NCBI GenBank assembly: GCA_001931875.2
Contig: MSJH02000752.1
Location: 1-17,342 of the forward strand
Origin: Byssochlamys sp. IMV 00236
Lineage: Eukaryota > Ascomycota > Eurotiomycetes > Eurotiales > Thermoascaceae
Length of the DNA stretch: 17,342 nucleotides
Reading direction: 5' to 3'
Shown here: piece after piece, positions 1 through 8,010 of the stretch
How positions within the stretch are numbered: the first letter of the stretch is position 1
Layout of the letters: each line of letters begins with the position of its first letter
Notes under the pieces: generated by a model
Databases searched by the model: none
The model's input: the letters and a program-made list of their open reading frames with translations, nothing else
Told to the model about the DNA's origin: nothing
Position numbers and translations under genes: made by a program

Positions 1-36
1 TAAAAAGTTTTTTTTTTTTTTTTTTTTTTTTCAGAC
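1..36. repeat. T24 homopolymer at the left edge
   Basis: A run of 24 T occupies 8-31 and is followed by TCAGAC and then the first ATG of the mitochondrial ribosomal protein gene at 37. The T-run plus CAG resembles a 3' splice acceptor, so an untranslated upstream exon beyond the window is possible, but nothing in the window can test that. Confidence 0.8.
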
Positions 37-599
37 ATGTTTAGATTTCTCAGTTCACAGCTAAAAGCATACAAGAATGCAAGCACATCAAAGTGTAAAT
101 TATTTCAGAAAAGAAACAAGGAACAACTAATGATTATATATTAGTGAGCTATTCAACAGTTGTTAACAAAACACCTAAAATAAATGTAATGGAACATGTG
201 TCAAAACAACAGGTCGAAAAGGCAAATACTGACGGTCGTCGTGAACTCTTTTCACGCAACAACCCAAATGGAATCAAACCAGGATCTATTGTTATGGTTG
301 AGACATTAAACGGACCCAATGAAACAACAACATCTACATTTATGGGTGTCTGTATTGCCATTCGTAGAAAGGGCATAGATACCAACTTCACCCTTCGTAA
401 TATTGTCATGCGTATTGGTGTCGAGCAGAGATACAACCTTTACTCACCTTTATTGAAGAGCATCAAAGTGATGCAAAAGCCAAACGAAGTCAAATTCAGA
501 AGAGCCAAACTGTACTATTTAAGAGATCAACCTGGTAAGGCATTCCAGTCACTTCAGGGATTATGGAAGCAGGAACAATTAGACAAGGCAAAGAAATAG
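37..599 (+). CDS. IMG1: Mitochondrial large-subunit ribosomal protein bL19m (Img1-like)
   Basis: Probable component of the mitochondrial ribosome large subunit. Two exons: 37-94 and 145-599, with a 50-nt intron 95-144 (donor GTAAAT, branch CTAAT at 127-131, acceptor TTAG). The joined product is 170 aa; yeast Img1 is about the same length. The uninterrupted stretch from 144 has no ATG start, and joining exon 1 supplies an ATG plus a leader that looks like a mitochondrial presequence (MFRFLSSQLKAYKN, with Arg/Lys/Ser and no acidic residues). The bL19 core is clear: IKPGSIVMVE near the start of the domain, FMGVCIAIRRKGI, and the conserved C-terminal FRRAKLYYLRD. It is convergent with the Pff1-like protease, with 44 nt between stop codons. 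Family identity is strong; the exon 1 join rests on phase, splice signals and presequence character. Confidence 0.9.
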
Positions 600-629
600 A
601 AGATGTTTATGTATAAAATATGTGTAGCC

Positions 630-635
630 AATAAA
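630..635 (+). terminator. Poly(A) signal of the bL19m gene
   Basis: AATAAA lies 31 nt after the bL19m stop. On the opposite strand another AATAAA (644-639) shares its first base with the last base of the Pff1-like stop codon, so both genes appear to end within or beyond the same 44-nt spacer and their 3' UTRs must overlap. Confidence 0.55.
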
Positions 636-643
636 AATTTTAT

Positions 644-3401
644 TTAATCGAGTGCAACTGATGGAAAGTAGTGGACTTTGGCAAGTCCCACACCAGCACG
701 GATAGTAAGCAGCTGATCTATGGGTAAATTGTTGCGTAAGGTAGTGAAAGCAGGTAATTCACCATCCGTCCAGTCATCGTAGAGACAGATAAACTTCATT
801 TCGCCCACGTTTTCTTGTTTGTCGTATTCGATATCCCATCGAACAGGCGCTCTTTCTGTATTTGAGTAAGCCATAAGGGCATGAACAGTACGATTTGTCG
901 TCTCTTCAGGAAGCTGTATAAACTGTCCATTAATCCATGCCTGTAGACCTGATAGATGCTGGTTGCTAAATTCTAATTGACATAACAAGCTGTGCTCTGC
1001 TGTTGTTGTCACATTGATTCTGCATGTATTTCTTTCACAGCCACGCTCTATCACTTCCAGCTTGAACTCTTTATCCGAATCTTGAGCATATACTGGGTTG
1101 AGAGGTGTTTGATATTGACAGCGAGTTTGATAGTCCATATAACGTTCGCAGCTTAAAGTATCAAACTCTGTGCTGGTCAATGCCTGTTTTAATGTCTTTA
1201 CCAAGGTTTTGGAAGAAGACACGCCTGTGAAAAGTGTGACGCTGGAGAGTGCACCTTCAGTAGCATTATATTCTTGATTAAAAACGATTCGATTGGGCGA
1301 TATATCGGTATTAAATGGACTAAAAATGGCACACAACAAGAAGACGATCAAAAGGACGCTGCACACAATCGAGGCTGTCTTCTTTAGTTCGCCAGCTGCA
1401 TGAACCCAAGGTAATAAGTGCAGTATAACCAATATAATAGGTACAGACATCAAGAGATAGACTAAAATGATACACAGATTAAATTGGCTAGACTTTTTTT
1501 TTTTTCTATGGTAACTTACTTGTTGACTCAGGAACACCATCTGCTGTAGTATGACGCATACAATCCATGATGAACAACAAAATTTCAGTTATAATAGTAA
1601 CGGGTAATAAAACTTGAGCCAAAAATACAATATACCACAATTTGGTGCCCTTCTGAGGCTCTTGCTGTTCTTCCTCCGTTAAAGGCGTCAGGTAGACCAG
1701 AATAGCTGTGGCTAAGGTGCTGCTGAGGAAAAGATAGATGGCAGGATATGTGCCAGCGAACTTTTGACTGCTAAAATAAGTAGCAATCACTAGACATAAC
1801 CACCAAAAGACAGTCAAACCATAGAATCCAACTCTGATGTTATCAAGACTAATAGCTACTCTCTTTGACCATCTCGCCAGAGCGATCTGTGAGGCGACTA
1901 AACCGAGAAAAGCGGCGACAGCCAAGTAAATGCTGACCCAGTAAATGTTTCCATAGGTTGCAGATGGATTAACGAAGAGCATGATAAGAGATGCAACCAA
2001 AACAAAAAGAACCATAAAGACAAATGCAATAGTAGCGGCAATAAAACCTTGAAGCATGATCAAAGTGTTGCGCTTCAAACTTTGTTTTTTCTGCTCTATA
2101 CTCAGGGATTCCCGAGCGGATAACCAAAGCCAAGTGAGTGCACCGATAGGAATAAGGATGAGGGATATGATGTTAATGAATTGGCTTGTCTTAAAGCTGT
2201 AGACAAGCATAAAACGACCGAGGATGTCGTAATAGATGACTGGTTCAGGTGCCTTTATTGCCGCCATGTCTTTATCAATGCTGAGCACAGACCCGAGAGC
2301 CATCTGTCCCATATGCTGTAGAGCCTGGGGCGTGGTATGGACAAGATCATCTCTTTGAGTGTGATAGTGAGACCTTCGAGTGTAGAATGCAATATCCAAG
2401 CCAGGTACACCGTGCTTTGTGAATATAGTATAATCTGTATCACTCTTAAGCAAGTTTGCCTGAAGAAAGTCGCTTCCAAGGGGTGATGCATGTAGCAACT
2501 GAGCGTTTGATGAAGCCAAGCCGTGAACCGCAGCTAGACTATTACTTCTCAAAAGCAATGCACGTCCTCCTGCGCCTGCGCCTTCCAGATTAACAAATAC
2601 CTTGATGGTAGAAAACCATGGATGTAAAGCAAATGCTTCTCCACCGATAAGTCCACTCTCTTCAAAGTTATTAAACAGAAAAATAACCGTGTTCTCAGGA
2701 GGATTTCTCACAAAGTATCGCAACAGTTCTAGGGCAACTGCTGTGCCCATACCATTGTCTGTTACACCATGACTAGTAGAAACACTGTCTATAGAGCAAA
2801 TGTGTATTAGCAAACTATAATACTGTCGAGATATCAAGTACCATAATGTGCATTAATCAAGAAGGATTCACTATTGTTGTTGGATTTTCCAGTAATTCGG
2901 ACTAAAACATTTCTTGACTCCACATACCAATATTCATCTTTCTTAAATGTTAACCAAAGAATCTCTCTCTTATTCTTTCGATTTACCTGTGGTAAATTTA
3001 TTTCTCTTGGATATCAAATTGGTTGTGTCATTAGCAATAATTTCCATATCAATTCCATTTTGAATAGCTTCTTGCTTCAAGTCTTGGGCTACCTGTACGA
3101 TCCAATCCTTTAAATAACCATTTGCGCGTTGATTGGCTGAATGTGGAATATTAAAGTGGGACAGATATTCGTTATAGCAATGGATGCCAGGAAAGCTGTT
3201 CTTTTGCTGCGCCTCGACGTCTGATAACGGAGTCGGAAGGGTGTTTCGAACGGTATAGATAAATAGCGTGAATAAGAAAAGAAAGCCAAATACATAAGAA
3301 TATATCAGTTTTGGCGTTTTAATGGTCTTGTTTATACGAGGAGCGTTTTCTCTAGACAACAAGGGTGTTTCTTCATTCCATGCTTCCTGGGAAGAAGACA
3401 T
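644..3401 (-). CDS. PFF1: Vacuolar membrane zinc metalloprotease, peptidase family M28 (Pff1-like)
   Basis: Four exons on the minus strand: 3401-2987, 2937-2842, 2788-1520 and 1461-644, joined by introns of 49, 53 and 58 nt; product 865 aa, of the usual size for the family. An N-terminal membrane segment (about residues 28-50) follows a short cytosolic tail. The M28 catalytic domain follows, with probable zinc and catalytic residues H169 (AHYDS), D181 (TDNGMG), E213/E214 (FNNFEES), E239 (NLEGAGAGGR) and H313 (YHT). About eight further membrane segments follow, six in exon 3 and two in exon 4, giving the nine expected of Pff1. The C-terminal part is a lumenal domain with several Cys residues. 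Intron 2 splits the D171 codon. The chosen start is the first ATG of the exon, giving MSSSQEAW; seven further codons open upstream lack ATG. All metal-binding positions look intact. Family members are vacuolar membrane proteases of poorly known substrate. Confidence 0.93.
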
Positions 3402-3697
3402 TGTAATGAGTAAATGGAACAAAAACGCTTTTCGCGCTCAGCTTTTTTCTTTTTTAAAAACAAGTGATCCTCGTATAATACTCCGACGTTAATGTGCCTT
3501 TTTTGTTTGTTTGAAAAATAAAGTCGCTGTTTTTGAATTTGAAGTTGTGCAGAAAGTTTGGGTTTTGTTATTTCCACACAATACTGAAGTATAAGAGAAG
3601 CATGCATTGATGTATCTGTAATAATCCCTTTATTATGCTGGGAACTTATCATCAAAAGTAGCGATATTTTACAAGAAAACAGGATTGTTTATGACCA
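3402..3697. other. Spacer upstream of the Pff1-like gene and 5' of the LINE remnant
   Basis: AT-rich non-coding DNA containing the presumed promoter of the minus-strand protease. T-rich and A-rich tracts occur at about 3443-3462. No convincing TATA element was seen next to the start. A CCAAT pentamer lies at 3695-3699 but is almost 300 bp from the protease start and at the very edge of the LINE remnant, so it is probably not functional. No gene recognised. Confidence 0.5.
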
Positions 3698-4560
3698 ATG
3701 AGAATTTTTAGCGCCTTGAAAGAAGCGACATATCAGTATGTCTATGTACCAATTAAAGCCCATGTACCCGTTGGACAATTGAGAAGTTGTCTTTGTAAAC
3801 TGGACATCAATAATAGCCGTATCCTTGGCATTCATTACCCCACTCGCAGCGTCGTCGCCCTTCTTGTTCACAACGATTATGCATCTGAACGGAAATCCTA
3901 CTTCCAAAAATTTAAGGTACGCACCAAGGACGATTTCAACCCTTGCGACGGCTTAGTCCTCATGGGCCCCAAATATGAACACTGCTCTAAAGAAGAACGC
4001 AGCGGCTTTGCCCTTATGCACCATAGTGACTGTGTGAAGAAAACTCTGAACTATATGCGTGCTCCAGTCAAGGCAACTGTAGCTCGTTACTTTTACAAAG
4101 TTGGATCAACAAATCCGTTCTTGATGAAAGTCTTCCTGCTAAAGTGATCAACTCAAAGAGTGTCTTCAATGTTGATGAAGATGTCGCTATGGTTCTCTCA
4201 GGTCACGAGGATAACATCCCCTCAAATATAATGACCACTATCAGCACATCATCATTCAACGCTACTGGCCCATCAAAACAAGCTATCTTACCATTCTTTA
4301 AATTAGCTGAGCCCTCTTTCGTTCTTTTAATTACCGAATCATGGTTCCTCTCACCCAACAAGCATCCCACATCCTGACAGCAATCTTACATCTATGGTCA
4401 GCCTATCCAATCAATTAAAAATCGCGGTAGTCTTGGTGTTACCCTGTTAGTTAACCATTTCTGCCCTTTCTCAGTAAAACCCGTCCCTCTCAGCTACACT
4501 TTATTAGCTACGTATGCTTTATCTCTTATTATATCAAACCATCTTGCCCATTGCCTCTAG
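3698..4560 (+). mobile_element. Decayed LINE (non-LTR retrotransposon) fragment, ORF1-like to start of endonuclease
   Basis: The first open frame (3698-4147) has no known enzymatic motif but resembles the N-terminal part of Mucorales LINE polyproteins as I remember them (VYVPIKAHVP, RILGIHYP, VVALLVHNDYASE, RAPVKATVARYFY). Around 4100 the sense passes to the +1 frame, consistent with loss of a single base in the AAAGTTGG context; that frame then reads on from TGG at 4102. An in-frame TGA at 4375-4377 falls where Trp would be natural, and the reading continues to TAG at 4558-4560. The second part begins like an AP-type endonuclease (LLITESWF, then NRGSLGVTLLVN). No catalytic GDFN block and no reverse transcriptase are present, so the copy is truncated as well as mutated. 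Element boundaries and target-site duplications were not found. The identification is from motif memory and needs a homology search. Confidence 0.65.
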
Positions 4561-5606
4561 AATGTCCCCCCCTTCCTCTCCTTCTCGTTAGTTTGCCTTA
4601 CACTTGACCCACATTCACTCCTTCCAAAGCATTTTTATTCTTGATCCCAAAAAGGTTTTTTTAGTCACCACTATCCTTCCTTTCTGAACTGCGTCGGACG
4701 GGAAAGGTATAATACTATAACCGTACATCCAATAGAAGTTCAAATAAAAAACTGTTTATAATCGTACACTTTATATATAAAATAGTTCTCTTGGAAAAAG
4801 TAATAAAATCATTGTTCATATAAAAGAATGGTTAATATAAGCTCGTCTTTAATCAGACAGAACACACACGTCTTTTGCTAATATTTCAACAAGTAGAAAA
4901 CACTTTGAGCGGACTGGTTTTCAAATCAGCTTTGAAAGACTCAAAAAAGTTGTTTTGAAAAAACGAACAGTTTCCAAAAAAAGAAGAATCATAAAGTCAC
5001 AAGATTGTTTCGCAGTCTCATTGTAATCCAAATTGGGTAACTGCTCTTTAAAGACATGCCACTATTTTTAAAGGTCTAAGCAAAAGGAAATAGGATTAGG
5101 CTTAACATATGAAATATTGTGATCAAAATTTGGACTATATCATTCCTATTCTACTCTTTTCTGTATTATATACATAGAGTGATGAAACTGCGGAAAGGGT
5201 TTGTGTAGCAAATAAGATGCTCCTTTTTTTGATACATCTGACGTGTGCGCATATTTTAAAAATATGCCTTTTCTGTTCATACATAATAAAAGCCAGCACT
5301 ATGCCCTGCCGCAGATGTATGACGTGACAGTCAATGATGTTGAATAGATGACATGTCAGCTGGTAATATGACATTATAAAAATAAGCTTTCGAGAAAAAA
5401 AGATATGAATTCCATGTGACAAAAGAACAAAGAAAAGAAAATAGACCAAAACAGAACAACTAGACAAAAGGTCTTTTGGAATCCGTACCTTTCTAATACA
5501 AATTCCGCTTGAAAAGTGATACAATTATGATACTTTGACAAGTCTATATAAATAGCGTTGTCTTTTTTTTTTGTTCTTCTTTCTTTCTTTAGCTTTTTAA
5601 ACAAAT
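4561..5606. other. Long non-coding interval between the LINE remnant and the Rho gene
   Basis: No gene is supported here. The first ~120 bases may be further eroded LINE endonuclease (a CCCCCCC-TTCCTC stretch sits where a Leu-Pro-Pro motif would be expected). From about 4700 the sequence is plain AT-rich DNA. A group of TGAC-core motifs lies at 5236-5358, and a TATA element at 5545-5554. Minus-strand open stretches at 5135-5604 have no family resemblance, no splice-consistent extension and biased, repetitive composition. Confidence 0.6.
5545..5554 (+). promoter_or_regulatory. TATA box of the Rho-family gene
   Basis: TATATAAATA, a close match to the eukaryotic TATA consensus, lies about 53 nt upstream of the Rho ATG and is followed by a T-rich and CTTT-rich tract. 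This would imply a 5' UTR of only about 20-30 nt if used. Confidence 0.55.
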
Positions 5607-6336
5607 ATGCGAACAGCTTTACGTAAAAAAATAGTCATCGTGGGTGATGGAGCTTGTGGAAAGACAAGTTTATTGATAGTTTATCAAAATGGCAAATTCC
5701 CTGAAGTAAGGATTCATACCCAAAAACAAAAAGGAGAAACAACTAAATAGAATAAAATATATATAGAAATATCTACCAACAGTATTTGAAAATTACATCT
5801 CTCGCGTCGAGTTGGATAATAAATCAGTTGAACTTGCCTTATGGGACACAGCAGGACAAGAAGATTATGATCGATTACGGCCACTGTCTTACTTTGAAAC
5901 AGACGTTGTTATCATTTGTTTTGCTGTGGATAATATGAACTCTTTTCAAAATGTGAGAGACAAGGTAAAGCATTTGTTCATTTGGGAGGTACAAGACTAA
6001 CTTGTATATATAGTGGCTACCAGAAGTGAAGCACTATTGTGGCAATAACGTATCATTAGTACTAGTCGGATTAAAAATCGATTTACGGTCAACAGAATCA
6101 AAGACGATCATTAGTTATCAACAAGTAAATATAGCACACACACACACAAAAAGATCATTGGGGCTGATTATTTTTATTAGGGGCTAAAATTAGCTAAAGA
6201 AATAGGAGCCAAATATGGTGAATGTAGTGCGAAAGAGAATATATATGTTAAAGAAGTTATACAATTAGCTGCACAAATGGCTATTAAACCAAAAAGATTA
6301 TTTATGAAAAGAAACCTACAATGTAATATCCTATAG
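5607..6336 (+). CDS. Rho-family small GTPase (Rho3-like C-terminal half)
   Basis: Four exons, 5607-5705, 5767-5964, 6014-6124 and 6181-6336, all phase 0, with introns of 61, 49 and 56 nt; product 187 aa. The P-loop GDGACGKTS is at residues 13-21. Switch I reads YLPTVFENY with effector Thr38. Switch II reads [11 protein letters not shown] with Gln64. The base-recognition motif is GLKIDLR (Leu119 in place of the usual Asn of NKxD), and ECSAK is at 150-154. The tail is basic ([12 protein letters not shown]) and ends in a CAAX box, CNIL, whose final Leu predicts geranylgeranylation and membrane attachment. The first half reads like Rho1/Rho2 ([22 protein letters not shown]), while GLK-x-DLR and ISYQQGLKLAK resemble Rho3. 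The Rho insert region is about ten residues shorter than in RhoA. Expected role: switch controlling polarity, actin or cell wall. Rho-family call is firm; subfamily is not. Confidence 0.92.
6135..6148. repeat. (CA)7 microsatellite in intron 3 of the Rho gene
   Basis: Seven CA units lie near the donor end of the 56-nt intron 6125-6180. Length changes here would alter intron size but not the protein. Confidence 0.85.
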
Positions 6337-6572
6337 AACCCTTACATCATTCCCCCTCATTGTTATTATTACTATATTTATGCTATTTAATTACACATAT
6401 GATGCCATCCAAAAAATAAATAAATTATGTAAAACGCGCCACCCTTTTAGCTTCTTACCGGGTCGAACATCCGTTCCGAACCATTTCTAGCAAATTCCGA
6501 TGGAGAGAGAGAGAGAAAGTGTATGTTTTTAGTAGCCATTTTATTAAGGTATATGAATATATAAAAGGTAAA
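6337..6572. other. Convergent spacer between the Rho gene and the Sip5-like gene
   Basis: 3' flanks of two convergent genes. On the plus strand AATAAA at 6415-6420 (within AATAAATAAA) is the likely poly(A) signal of the Rho gene. On the minus strand AATAAA at 6545-6540 serves the Sip5-like gene. A (GA)7 repeat lies at 6503-6516. No gene seen. Confidence 0.6.
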
Positions 6573-7418
6573 TTAATTGGTATTATGAGTAAGTGATAGT
6601 CTGATAGCTTCCATAACCAATACATCTTCAAGATCTAATTCAGCTGATGTATCATATATTGTTTCATCATAATCTGTTCTTCTTCTTCTTCTTCTTCTTA
6701 TCTCATTTGTCAAGGGCACTCTTCGTCGACGTGTTGAACCCACAGCAGAAGAGGAAGCATCATCAAGCATTTCTTCCCATTTGGGTCTAATGGTGTCCAC
6801 ATAGATGACACTAGGATCATCAGGTTCAATCTTTTTTGTTGTATATAAATCAGGCCTTGATTGCTTTAATTTCTATCCTATATCAGTAACGTATATGCAA
6901 TTGATCAATATACATACATCATAATGTTTACTCCATGGGGGAGGCAAATAGACAACACCCAGATTAGGTTGTACACAAAATGGACAGACAGCAGGTATCA
7001 GTGGTGAAGAAGAAGATCTTTTGAATTGTAAAAAGCATTCGGTGCAAATGGATTTATGGCAGCATCTTGTTTTATTGATATTTGAAGGATAAAACTTTAT
7101 ATAAAGTCAGAATATGTTGCATAAATTTTAAAGTGTTTTTACCAGAAAACAAATGGGACATTCAGTTTCGAATGAAATCTTTTTAGTTGAATAGATATCT
7201 GTTGTACCTATGATATCCCATCTATATATATACATGCTTTCATTTTTACTATCTATGAGCTAACCTCTATAAAAGGGTGCTAAACTTCCTTTACGAATCA
7301 ATTGTTTAACAATCTTCATATCACAATCATTATGTCGATATATTCCTTGTGGCTTTAAATATCCATAATCTACTGTAGTTGAATAATAATCTTTGAGTTT
7401 TGAATAAAGTCCACCCAT
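6573..7418 (-). CDS. SIP5: Sip5-like RING-type protein, probable N-myristoylated
   Basis: Four exons, 7418-7265, 7207-7143, 7094-6918 and 6872-6573, with introns of 57, 48 and 45 nt; product 231 aa. Sip5 in yeast is a Snf1/Glc7-associated protein of glucose signalling. The start MGGLYSKL fits an N-myristoylation signal (Gly2, Ser6). LIRKGSLAPFYRG follows, as in the family. A RING-like cluster runs over residues 68-113: C68-PI-C71, C84-C85-H86, C90-TE-C93, C110-PF-C113, followed by GVVYLPPPWSKHY. The C-terminal region has a run of Arg residues encoded by AGA repeats and then LEDVLVMEAIRLSL, which is conserved in Sip5 proteins and fits a ubiquitin-interacting-motif core. It is much shorter than yeast Sip5 (about 490 aa). 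The donor of intron 1 (GTTAGC) is weak, and its acceptor was chosen because the nearer AG gives an immediate stop, so residues about 48-56 are the least certain part. Confidence 0.85.
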
Positions 7419-7824
7419 GATTTACACAAATAGAAAAAAGAAAAGAAAAAGGAAAAAGGAAAAAAAAAAAAAAAAAGAAAATACGATAAGCTCTAGAACC
7501 AGTGTCTTGTTGTCATACACAAAAGAGTCACACACACACACACACATGAATATCTTTTTCTTTTTTTTTTTTATTGATCATTCAAACAAACAAACAATAA
7601 AACAATAAGAAAAGTATTCTTTTTTTTTTCTTTTTTCTTTTCTTTTTTATTGTATTAATTTTATCAACTCATATTTTTTTTACGGGAAAAAATAAAGTTA
7701 TTCAAGGGCGAATAAGCCAATCAGAACAAACAGTTTCAATAATCTCGTGTTTCTATTGTAGAGAGGTAAAATAAGGGGTTGAACTATTTTATTTTATTTT
7801 TTTTTCTTTTTATATCTTTATCCA
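7419..7824. promoter_or_regulatory. Divergent promoter region of the Sip5-like and CBS/PB1 genes
   Basis: A 406-bp spacer between divergent start codons. It holds an A/G-rich tract (about 7427-7481), a (CA)9 microsatellite at 7529-7546, several T-runs (7560-7680), and a CCAAT box (CCAATCA, 7717-7723) about 108 bp upstream of the CBS/PB1 start. The CCAAT box is a plausible Hap-type site. The lysine-rich open stretch starting at 7417 is a product of the A/G tract, not a gene. Confidence 0.55.
7529..7546. repeat. (CA)9 microsatellite
   Basis: Nine uninterrupted CA units in the divergent promoter region between the Sip5-like and CBS/PB1 genes. Confidence 0.9.
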
Positions 7825-7955
7825 ATGTCCACAGTGTCTTCTAATAAAACTAAACCAAGTAGAATACCCACTTCTTCTAGCACACTTCATCCCACATCTA
7901 CTGAATCAGACATGTTATCTGTCTCAAGCAGACAAAGACAATCTAAAAAAGACGA

Positions 7956-8010
<55 letters not shown>

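Noticed and set aside
5177..5240. Possible C/D-box snoRNA (GTGATGA then CTGA about 57 nt later)
   Set aside because: No terminal stem pairs the flanks, no convincing C'/D' boxes, and the boxes are short enough to occur by chance.
5135..5604. Two overlapping minus-strand ORFs upstream of the Rho gene
   Set aside because: Phe/Leu/Ser-rich low-complexity translation of AT-rich DNA, no recognisable domain, and they cover the Rho TATA box.
6455..6485. GGGTCGAAC / GTTCCGAACC sequence resembling a tRNA T-arm
   Set aside because: No matching acceptor stem, D-arm or anticodon arm at the right spacing on either strand.
7417..7608. Lysine-rich 63-codon ORF on the plus strand
   Set aside because: It is translated from an A/G-rich tract and CA/T repeats, overlaps the start codon of the Sip5-like gene, and has no family resemblance.
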